From: an uncultured Roseovarius sp.
GTDB lineage: Bacteria; Pseudomonadota; Alphaproteobacteria; Rhodobacterales; Rhodobacteraceae
NCBI RefSeq assembly: GCF_913057115.1
Contig: NZ_CAJXNN010000016.1
Span: forward strand, 1-64,000
Direction of reading: 5' to 3'
Length of the DNA stretch: 64,000 bases
The position numbers and the translations under genes are program-made. A model generated the notes under the pieces. It saw only the letters and a list, made by a program, of their open reading frames with translations. It was not told the origin of the DNA and searched no databases. Of this stretch, positions 57,424 to 64,000 are shown one piece after another. How positions within the stretch are numbered: the stretch's first letter is position 1; each line of letters begins with the position of its first letter.

Positions 57424-58262
57424 GCGCCGACGCAATGGACCGGATCGCCGCCGCACTTGAGCGGATGAGCCCGGCGCCCATGGCGGCGCCGGATTTCGAT
57501 GCCGCCGATGCTTTCGTCTGGCATGTTGAGCCGGACCGGCTACAACCGGTGCCAAAGGTCAACCGGGTTGATATGTCCCTTCTGGTGGGCATCGACCGCT
57601 CTCGCGATACGCTTATGGACAACACCCGGCAGTTCGCCAAGGGCCTGCCCGCCAACAACGCGCTTTTGTGGGGCGCGCGGGGAATGGGCAAATCCAGCCT
57701 TGTGAAGGCCGTGCATGCCGCCGTGCTGGACGAGGGGCTGCCGCTCAAGATCGTGGAATTGCAACGCGAGGATCTGGTGAGCGTGGGGCGGTTGCTCAAC
57801 ATCCTGCGTGAAGCGGCCGAAGAACGGTTTATCCTGTTCTGTGATGACTTGTCCTTTTCCTATGACGATCAGCATTACAAGAGCCTCAAGGCGGTGCTGG
57901 ATGGCGGGATCGAAGGGCGGCCGGAGAACGTGGTCTTCTATGCCACCTCGAACCGCCGCCACCTGATGCCGCGCGACATGATCGAGAACGAACGCTCCAG
58001 CGCGATCAACCCATCGGAAGCGGTTGAGGAGAAGGTCTCGCTGTCGGATCGCTTCGGGCTTTGGCTGGGCTTTCACCCCTGCGATCAGGATGAATACCTT
58101 TCGATGATCGAAGGCTATTGTGCGGCCTATGGCGTGGAGATCGCGCCGGAGGCCCTGCGCGCCGAGGCGATCGAATGGCAGGCCACGCGCGGCGGACGGT
58201 CGGGCCGTGTGGCATGGCAGTTTTTTACCGATCTGGCGGGGCGTCACGGCGTCAAGGTTTAG
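57420..58262 (+). CDS. DUF815 ATP-binding protein
   Basis: A 280-residue AAA-type ATPase with Walker A WGARGMGKSSLVKA (around residues 82-95) and FILFCDDLSFSYDD (Walker B, around residue 143), the DUF815 pattern. Its start overlaps the tatC stop (ATGA), so it is co-translated with the Tat genes. The family has no proven role. Linkage with Tat may mean a part in maturation or energising of exported cofactor proteins, or be accidental. Confidence 0.82.
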   Translation: MSADAMDRIAAALERMSPAPMAAPDFDAADAFVWHVEPDRLQPVPKVNRVDMSLLVGIDRSRDTLMDNTRQFAKGLPANNALLWGARGMGKSSLVKAVHAAVLDEGLPLKIVELQREDLVSVGRLLNILREAAEERFILFCDDLSFSYDDQHYKSLKAVLDGGIEGRPENVVFYATSNRRHLMPRDMIENERSSAINPSEAVEEKVSLSDRFGLWLGFHPCDQDEYLSMIEGYCAAYGVEIAPEALRAEAIEWQATRGGRSGRVAWQFFTDLAGRHGVKV

Positions 58263-58269
58263 GCCCAGG

Positions 58270-58296
58270 GCGCAAAATTGCGCGGGTCGGTTTTTT
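58270..58296 (+). terminator. Putative terminator after the tat-DUF815 operon
   Basis: A 14-base perfect palindrome GCGCAAAATTGCGC (58270-58283) is followed after seven bases by six T (58291-58296). The stem is GCGCAA/TTGCGC with little loop, so the effective stem is short. It separates DUF815 from the MttB-like gene. Confidence 0.45.
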
Positions 58297-58374
58297 ACAG
58301 GGATATATCGCAATCCTGCAGGTGGCGTCCTGCACTTCTGGCGAGACTATGGTCAAATCAGAAGGAGATGCGAG

Positions 58375-59931
58375 ATGACCCTGCAAGAACGCAAACCCCG
58401 CGCCCGTTCCGGCGGCCGGTCTGCCCGCCGCGCGCTGCGCACCGCCCCCAAGCACGATATGCTGCCCGGTCTGACACGCGGTATTCCGTTCTGTGAGGTG
58501 ATGGACGGGTCGCAGGTTGAGCGGATCGACGCGGCCTCGATGGATATTCTGGAAAACGTCGGCGTGCAGTTCCGCGACCCAATCGCGCTTGAAGATTGGA
58601 AACGCGTCGGTGCCAAGGTTGAAGGGGAGTTGGTCTATCTGGACCGTGGCCTCGTGCGCGAGTTGATCTCGACCATTCCCGAAAGCTTCACCTACCACGC
58701 GCGCGACCCGATGAAGAACGTGGCGCTTGGCGGGCCGCATTCGATTTTCGTGCCGATGACCGGCGCGCCCTTCCTGCGCGATCTGGACGATGTGCGGCGC
58801 AACCCGACGCTGGATGACCTGGCGATGTTTCACAAGCTGAGCCACATGCTGCCGGGCCTGCACAGTTCGGCGCACCATATCGTGGAACCCTATGACCACC
58901 CGATCAGTCAACGGCACCTGCGCATCACCTATTCGTCGATGAAACACTCGGACAAGACCTTCATGGGCATGACCACCAGCCCGAAGAACGCCGAGGATGT
59001 GATGGAGATGTGCGCGATCCTCTTTGGCGAGGATTTCCTTGAGGATCACCCGGTGACCACCGGCAACTGCAACGGCAACTCGCCGCTGGTGTGGGACGAA
59101 ACCATGCTGGGCGCGATGCGCGCCTTCTGCAAGCGTAACCAACCGGTGTTGTGTTCGCCCTTCGTCTTGGGCGGAGCGAATACGCCTGCCAGCGTGCCGG
59201 CCACCGTGGCGCAACTCAATGCCGAGGCGCTCTCGGCATTGGCCTATACACAGGTCATTCGCAAAGGCGCGCCCGCGATTTACGGTCACTACCTGTCAAC
59301 CGTCAGCATGAAATCCGGCGCGCCCATGGCGGGCACGCCCGAGATCAGCCTGATGAACTTCATGATCGGGCAGATGGCACGGTTCTATGGGATCCCCTGG
59401 CGCACCTCGAACACGCTTGGCGGGGCCAAGACCTTTGATGCGCAGGCGGGATACGAATCGGCTACCACGCTTTCCGCGGTGGTCCATGCCGGGGCCAACT
59501 ATATCTGGCATTCGGCGGGCTGGAACGAGGCGGGCATGCATTGCTCCACCGCGAAATTCGTGGTCGATGCGGAACAATGCGCAATGGCCCACAAGATGGC
59601 GCGCGGCGTGGATTGGGGTGATTTCGATCAGGCCATGGCCGCCGTGCCCGATGTGGGGCCGGGCGGGCACTACCTTGGCCACCCGCACACGCAGGAAAAC
59701 TTCCAAAGCGCCTTCTTCATGCCGGATATGTTCGACAACAACTCCATTGAACAATGGATCGCCGAAGGCAGCGTCGAGATCACCGAGCGCGCGCTCAATC
59801 ACGCGCGCAAGCTATTATCCGAGTATCAGGAGCCGATGCTTGATGAGGCCAAGAACGAGGCGCTGCTGGAGTATATCGCACGGCGTGAGCGTGAAATCCC
59901 GGCGGCGGATGCATTGAACCAAGATTACTAA
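58375..59931 (+). CDS. Trimethylamine methyltransferase family protein (MttB-like, non-pyrrolysine)
   Basis: A 518-residue TIM-barrel protein of the MttB family (residues ~35-500), e.g. PVTTGNCNGNSPLVWDETML and AGANYIWHSAGW. The gene has no in-frame amber codon, so it lacks the pyrrolysine of archaeal MttB. Non-Pyl members act on glycine betaine, proline betaine, carnitine or similar quaternary amines and pass a methyl to a corrinoid protein. No corrinoid protein or methyltransferase partner is adjacent. The start has GGAG nearby. Substrate unknown. Confidence 0.88.
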   Translation: MTLQERKPRARSGGRSARRALRTAPKHDMLPGLTRGIPFCEVMDGSQVERIDAASMDILENVGVQFRDPIALEDWKRVGAKVEGELVYLDRGLVRELISTIPESFTYHARDPMKNVALGGPHSIFVPMTGAPFLRDLDDVRRNPTLDDLAMFHKLSHMLPGLHSSAHHIVEPYDHPISQRHLRITYSSMKHSDKTFMGMTTSPKNAEDVMEMCAILFGEDFLEDHPVTTGNCNGNSPLVWDETMLGAMRAFCKRNQPVLCSPFVLGGANTPASVPATVAQLNAEALSALAYTQVIRKGAPAIYGHYLSTVSMKSGAPMAGTPEISLMNFMIGQMARFYGIPWRTSNTLGGAKTFDAQAGYESATTLSAVVHAGANYIWHSAGWNEAGMHCSTAKFVVDAEQCAMAHKMARGVDWGDFDQAMAAVPDVGPGGHYLGHPHTQENFQSAFFMPDMFDNNSIEQWIAEGSVEITERALNHARKLLSEYQEPMLDEAKNEALLEYIARREREIPAADALNQDY

Positions 59932-59965
59932 GCGGAGTGGCTGCGCCACCCACTATGATTTGAAT

Positions 59966-60072
59966 GGGGGCTCTGCCCCCGTCGCCCGTTGGGCGACTCC
60001 CCCGGAGTATTGCAGGAAAGATGAAGCCCTGTCACGCCCCTCTTCATCTTTCCCGAAATACTCCCGCCGGAG
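59966..60072 (+). repeat. Intergenic hairpin element, copy C
   Basis: Hairpin GGGGGC-TCT-GCCCCC (59966-59980), hairpin GTCGCCC/GGGCGAC (59981-59997), then a large inverted repeat with left arms GGAGTATT (60004-60011) and GGAAAGATGAAG (60015-60026) and right arms CTTCATCTTTCC (60042-60053) and AATACTCC (60057-60064), all perfectly complementary. The inner arm differs completely from copy B. It lies between the MttB-like gene and the ABC operon, convergent genes, and could terminate both. Confidence 0.7.
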
Positions 60073-60108
60073 GCATCCGACGATAAAGCCGGGTGCCTGC
60101 GGTTGCGA

Positions 60109-61074
60109 TTACTCGGCCAAATGACAGGCCACGCGGGTGTCGCCAATTTTACGCATCTCGGGACGTTCTTTCTTGCAGCGGTCCACGGCCAGTGGGCAGC
60201 GCGGGTGAAAGGCGCAGCCTGAAGGCGGATTGATCGGGTCGGGGATTTCGCCCTTGGGAGGGTCGACCTCGCGCCCGAAGCCGTCCATGCGGGGGGCGGC
60301 GTCGAAAAGCATCTGGGTATAGGGGTGCTTGGGGTCGGAAAAAAGCCGGTCACGGGGGGCTTCCTCGACCAAGCGGCCAAGGTACAGCACGCCGATGACA
60401 TCGGCCATATGGTGCACCACCGTGAGGTCGTGACTGATGAAAAGATAGGTCAGCCCCATCTCTTCCTGCAAATCCGACATCAGGTTGAGAACTTGGCTTT
60501 GCACCGAGACATCCAGCGCCGAGGTCGGTTCGTCACAGACGATGATGCGCGGGTTGGAGGCCAGCGCCCGGGCGATGCAAATACGCTGCCGTTGTCCGCC
60601 GGAAAACTCATGTGGGAACTTGCCTGCGTCCTGCGCCGACAGGCCCACCTGTTCAAGGAGTTTTTCGGCCAACCCCTCGGTTTTGCCGCCCCGCGCTGCC
60701 ACCGGTTCGTTGATGATCTCGCGCACCCGCCAGCGTGGGTTGAGCGAGGCATATGGATCCTGAAAGATCATCTGTACTTCGGCGCGCACCTCGGCGACCT
60801 TGGCCGGGTCGGTTTCGGTGGCCAGATCGACGCCGTCGATTTCGACGTTGCCATCGCTGGCGGGCAGCAGGCCCACAACGATCTTGCCGATGGTGGATTT
60901 GCCCGAGCCGCTTTCGCCCACCAGCGCGTAAACGGTTTTGTCTTCCACATCGAAGCTGACGTCTGACACTGCCGTCAGATAAGCCTTGTCGCGCCGCTCC
61001 AGCACCCGGTTGAGCCATGGTTTCGAGACATCGAACACACGCGTGAGGTTCTTGATGGAAATCAGCGCGCTCAT
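60109..61074 (-). CDS. dppF: Dipeptide/oligopeptide ABC transporter ATPase (DppF/OppF-like)
   Basis: A 321-residue ATPase with Walker A GESGSGKST, signature EFSGGQRQR and Walker B IIVCDEPTSALD, and the C-terminal oligopeptide motif CAFHPRCPLAVDRC (Cys cluster). It pairs with dppD just upstream (overlap of four bases). It powers import of peptides or similar nitrogen compounds. The symbol follows the usual layout; nickel or glutathione importers share it. Confidence 0.9.
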   Translation of the reverse strand: MSALISIKNLTRVFDVSKPWLNRVLERRDKAYLTAVSDVSFDVEDKTVYALVGESGSGKSTIGKIVVGLLPASDGNVEIDGVDLATETDPAKVAEVRAEVQMIFQDPYASLNPRWRVREIINEPVAARGGKTEGLAEKLLEQVGLSAQDAGKFPHEFSGGQRQRICIARALASNPRIIVCDEPTSALDVSVQSQVLNLMSDLQEEMGLTYLFISHDLTVVHHMADVIGVLYLGRLVEEAPRDRLFSDPKHPYTQMLFDAAPRMDGFGREVDPPKGEIPDPINPPSGCAFHPRCPLAVDRCKKERPEMRKIGDTRVACHLAE

Positions 61075-62069
61075 GCGGGCTCTCCCTTGGTGGTGTCTTT
61101 CTGGGCTAGGGGGTGCCAACAGGCCGCGCGGCCATCGCAATAGTCGATCCTCGGCGGCGGGTCGGCGCGGCATTCCGCGGTGGCCCGGTCACAGCGGGGA
61201 TGGAAGGCGCAACCATGCGGCAGGGCGCCCAAGCGTGGCATTGCGCCGGGGATTTGCCGCAAGCGTTTCGCGCCTTGGCTGGCCATGGGCGTGGAGGCCA
61301 TGAGACCGGCGGTATATGGATGACGGGCTTGGGTGATGACCTCGCGCACCGGCCCCAATTCTGCCAATCGCCCGGCATACATCACCGCTACGCGGTCGGC
61401 GGCCTCGGCAATCACGCCCATATCATGGGTGACCAGCATGACCGCGACGCCGCGTTCCCGGCAAAGCCTCTTCAAAAGCGCCACGATCTGCGCCTGAACG
61501 CTGACGTCAAGCGCCGTTGTCGGTTCATCGGCGATCACCAGTTCAGGCTCGGCACAAAGGGCCAGGGCAATCACCACCCGTTGCCGCATGCCGCCGGAAA
61601 ACTCGTGCGGGTAGCTGCCGATCCGGTCGCGGGCGGCGGGAATCCCCACTTCCTCCAGAGCGGCGATGGCGCGTTCGCGGGCCTCCGATTGACTGACATC
61701 GAGATGCTCAAGGATGGTTTCGGTCAGTTGGTCGCCGATGGTGAGAAGCGGGTTGAGCGAGGTCAGGGGGTCTTGAAATATCATCCCCATTTTCTTGCCG
61801 CGCAGCTTGCGCAGCGCCTCGCGCTTGATGTTGTGAATGGGCTGCCCCGACAACAGGATTTCGCCATGAGTGATCCGGGCCGGTGGGTCCAGCAGGCCGA
61901 TCACCGCGTTGCCGGTCATCGACTTGCCCGCGCCGGATTCGCCGACCACGCCAAGGATTTCACCGGCGTGAATGTCATAGCTCACCCGGTCCACCGGGCG
62001 CAGGATGCCGTGGCGGGTGGGGATTTCCACAACAAGGTCGCGGACGGAGAGTACCGGGTCTTTGTCCAT
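61071..62069 (-). CDS. dppD: Dipeptide/oligopeptide ABC transporter ATPase (DppD/OppD-like)
   Basis: A 332-residue ATPase with GESGAGKSM as Walker [10 protein letters not shown] as signature, [13 protein letters not shown] as Walker B, and the C-terminal [14 protein letters not shown] motif. The ATG at 62069 has AAAGG seven bases upstream; an ATG at 62084 that overlaps the dppC stop is an alternative. It forms the second nucleotide-binding subunit. Confidence 0.9.
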   Translation of the reverse strand: MDKDPVLSVRDLVVEIPTRHGILRPVDRVSYDIHAGEILGVVGESGAGKSMTGNAVIGLLDPPARITHGEILLSGQPIHNIKREALRKLRGKKMGMIFQDPLTSLNPLLTIGDQLTETILEHLDVSQSEARERAIAALEEVGIPAARDRIGSYPHEFSGGMRQRVVIALALCAEPELVIADEPTTALDVSVQAQIVALLKRLCRERGVAVMLVTHDMGVIAEAADRVAVMYAGRLAELGPVREVITQARHPYTAGLMASTPMASQGAKRLRQIPGAMPRLGALPHGCAFHPRCDRATAECRADPPPRIDYCDGRAACWHPLAQKDTTKGEPA

Positions 62070-62083
62070 CTCGGGGCCTTTCA

Positions 62084-63043
62084 TTATCGCAGCTTCGGGT
62101 TCAGCGCGTCGCGCAGCCAGTCGCCCAGAAGGTTGATTGACAGGGCCAGCGCCAGAAGGGTGGCGGCGGGGAACACCAAAATCCACCATTCGCCCGAGAA
62201 CATGAACTCTTGCCCGATGCGGATGAGCGTGCCGAGCGAGGGTTTGGTGGGCGGTGCGCCGACACCAAGGAACGAGAGCGTCGCCTCGGCAATGATCGCC
62301 AGCGCCAGTGAAATCGTGGCAATCACCAGCACGGGGTTCAGAACATTGGGCAGGATATGGCGCAGCATGATCGACAGCGGCGAGCGGCCCACAAGGCGCG
62401 CGGCCTGTACGTATTCCTTGTTCTTCTCAACCAGGGTGGCGCCGCGCACGACGCGGGCGAATTGCACCCAGTCGCTGAGGCCGATGGCAAGGATCAAAAC
62501 CCAGATCGCCATCTGGTCGCGGTATTCCGGGGGCGTGATCCCCTTGGCGATGCCAAAGATCAGCATCGCCACTAGGATCGCCGGGAAGGTGAGCTGCACG
62601 TCGGCAACACGCATGATGATGGTTTCGGTCCAGCCGCCGGAGTAACCTGCCAAAAGGCCAAGCACGACGCCAAGCACCATGGCCAGAAGCACCGCCGAGA
62701 AGCCGACGAACAGCGAAATTCGCATCCCATAGAGGATGGTGGAAAACACATCGCGGCCTTGGTCATCAGTGCCAAGAAGGAAACTGTCACCGGTAAAGGC
62801 GTTCGCTTCACCCGGTGGTGTAAACCCATTCATCAGGTTCAGGGTGGCCGGGTCGAAGGGGTCATGCGGGGCGATGAGCGGAGCAAACACCGCACAGAGC
62901 ACCAGTGTCAGCACCACGCAGAACGACACCACTGCCACCGGCGCGCGGCGGAAGGAGTATAAAAAATCGCTTTGCCATGCGCGCGCCAGACGGCTGGGCG
63001 CGCGTTCGGGCGTTGGCGGGATGGGAGGGGCGGTATCGGTCAT
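62084..63043 (-). CDS. dppC: Dipeptide/oligopeptide ABC permease (DppC/OppC-like)
   Basis: A 319-residue inner-membrane protein with an N-terminal cytoplasmic segment, a first helix around residues 38-58 and five more. The loop after residue 60 (PLIAPHDPFDP) is the DppC/OppC pattern, and the EAA-type loop (AARLVGRSPLSIMLRHILPN) lies near residue 220. It forms a heterodimeric pore with dppB. Confidence 0.92.
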   Translation of the reverse strand: MTDTAPPIPPTPERAPSRLARAWQSDFLYSFRRAPVAVVSFCVVLTLVLCAVFAPLIAPHDPFDPATLNLMNGFTPPGEANAFTGDSFLLGTDDQGRDVFSTILYGMRISLFVGFSAVLLAMVLGVVLGLLAGYSGGWTETIIMRVADVQLTFPAILVAMLIFGIAKGITPPEYRDQMAIWVLILAIGLSDWVQFARVVRGATLVEKNKEYVQAARLVGRSPLSIMLRHILPNVLNPVLVIATISLALAIIAEATLSFLGVGAPPTKPSLGTLIRIGQEFMFSGEWWILVFPAATLLALALSINLLGDWLRDALNPKLR

Positions 63044-64000
63044 GTGGTTTTCCCCGCGCTGCGATCCACGCGAAGGCGCGGATCAATGGCGAAATAAAGC
63101 AGGTCGACGATCAGGTTGATGCCCACGAACATGACCGAAATCATCATCAGGTAAGCGGCCATGACCGGGATATCGACGAACTGGATCGCGTTGATGAAAA
63201 GCAGGCCCACGCCGGGCCATTGGAACACGGTTTCGGTGATGATGGCGAAGGCGATGATCGAACCCAACTGCAGGCCCGTGATGGTGATCACCGGCACAAG
63301 GGTGTTTTTCAGAGCGTGTTTGAAATGCACCGACCGGTCGCGCAAGCCGCGGGCGCGGGCGAAGCGGATGTAATCGCCGCGCAGAACCTCAAGCATTTCG
63401 GTGCGCACCAGCCGCATGATCAGGGTCATTTGGTACAGGCCCAGTGTGATGGCAGGCAGGATCAGTGCCTTGAGGCCCGTTTCCGTCAGGAAGCCGGTTG
63501 TCCACCAATCGCCGATCCGAGTGACATCGCCGCGCCCGAAACTGGGTAACCAGCCCAGTTCGACGGAGAAGAGATAAATCAGCAAAACCCCGATCAGGAA
63601 GGTGGGTAGCGAAACCCCGACCAAAGACAGGGTCATGATCATATTGGCCGCCACCCCGCGTTTTCGAATGGCGGTGAAAATGCCTAGGCCAATGCCCCCC
63701 AAAAGGGCCAGAACACCCGATACAAAGGCCAGTTCCAAAGTGGCGGGCAGGCGTTCCACAAGGATTTCGGATACCGGGCGACCCTGCCTGTAACTCAGGC
63801 CAAAGTTGCCCTGCACCGCCTGTTCCAGGAAGCGCCAGTATTGCACCGGAAAGGGCTTGTCGAGGCCCAGATCCGCGCGCAGGCGTTCGATATCGGCCTG
63901 TGTGCGCTCCTGACCCAGCATGTTGTCCACGGGGTCGCCCACGAAGCTGAACATGGAAAAGGCCACAAGTCCCACGACCAGCAGGACCAGCAAGGATTGG
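63040..64000 (-). CDS. dppB: Dipeptide/oligopeptide ABC permease (DppB/OppB-like), partial
   Basis: At least 320 residues; the frame stays open to the window edge, so the N-terminus is missing (it begins just before SLLVLLVVGLVAF). Six-helix layout, the EAA loop ARARGLRDRSVHFKHALKNTL around residue 220, and DIDRVDLL-like end match DppB. Its TGA overlaps the dppC start. The periplasmic binding protein gene must lie beyond the window. Confidence 0.9.
   Translation of the reverse strand, partial: QSLLVLLVVGLVAFSMFSFVGDPVDNMLGQERTQADIERLRADLGLDKPFPVQYWRFLEQAVQGNFGLSYRQGRPVSEILVERLPATLELAFVSGVLALLGGIGLGIFTAIRKRGVAANMIMTLSLVGVSLPTFLIGVLLIYLFSVELGWLPSFGRGDVTRIGDWWTTGFLTETGLKALILPAITLGLYQMTLIMRLVRTEMLEVLRGDYIRFARARGLRDRSVHFKHALKNTLVPVITITGLQLGSIIAFAIITETVFQWPGVGLLFINAIQFVDIPVMAAYLMMISVMFVGINLIVDLLYFAIDPRLRVDRSAGKTT

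Noticed and set aside
55960..57555. 531-aa minus-strand open frame
   Set aside because: It is antisense to tatB and tatC, without a start signal or domain.
58375..59931. Pyrrolysine-containing methyltransferase
   Set aside because: No in-frame TAG codon is present, so this is the non-pyrrolysine branch of the MttB family.
61113..62645. 510-aa plus-strand open frame
   Set aside because: It is antisense to dppD and dppC.

Overview
The window is a gene-dense, GC-rich stretch of an alphaproteobacterial chromosome. It most likely comes from a marine Rhodobacteraceae/Roseobacter-group organism. The evidence is gene content and order: argS-SPOR-nagZ-scpA-scpB; DUF177-rpmF-plsX-fabH-ihfA-merR facing bamE; a ChpT phosphotransferase of the CckA-ChpT-CtrA relay; a DksA keeping one of its four zinc cysteines; an L21 with an Ala/Lys-rich tail; and olsB-olsA aminolipid genes. 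No rRNA, CRISPR array, insertion sequence or prophage gene was seen. About 70 protein genes and two tRNAs (Pro-GGG and Ser-CGA) are supported. The first and last genes run off the window.

Layout. 1-5 kb: tail of a Cys/Met-metabolism PLP enzyme, a 36-aa protein, and a moxR / DUF2927 lipoprotein / 55-aa membrane protein / VWA operon. 5-12 kb: dksA, an FAD monooxygenase, xthA, a 340-bp AT-rich spacer with three perfect DnaA boxes, then an unrecognised trio (72-aa peptide with three internal repeats, 359-aa protein, DMT-type exporter), an A-type Fe-S carrier and dgt. 12-20 kb: CPA1 antiporter, SDR-like gene, argS, SPOR protein, nagZ, scpA, scpB. 20-26 kb: double-length dCTP deaminase, tRNA-Pro, MerR regulator, ihfA, fabH, plsX, rpmF, DUF177. 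26-30 kb: bamE, an OlsB/GlsB-like acyltransferase, an ABC-F ATPase flanked by inverted 11-bp repeat arrays, and a K+ channel with a zinc ribbon. 30-37.7 kb: SDR, AbrB-type transporter, molybdenum hydroxylase iorA/iorB, glcG-glcB behind a palindromic operator, tRNA-Ser.

37.8-46 kb: two DUF2059 proteins, rplU-rpmA, LysE exporter, GNAT, obgE-proB-proA, chpT, DUF3553. 46-50 kb: olsB-olsA, a CGTACG repeat cluster, a ThiE-like protein, prfC. 50-55 kb: small basic protein, Hint-domain protein, atypical SDR, Na+/solute symporter, an orphan ABC ATPase. 55.7-60 kb: tatA-tatB-tatC-DUF815 and a non-pyrrolysine MttB-family methyltransferase. 60-64 kb: a dipeptide-type ABC operon on the minus strand.

The most unusual points are the repeat-peptide trio near 8-10 kb, the paired 11-bp (GTCGGT) arrays around the ABC-F gene, the CGTACG cluster, the DnaA-box spacer, and a three-copy intergenic hairpin element whose arms differ between copies but stay complementary. 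Everything here was read by eye. No database search or folding computation was run.
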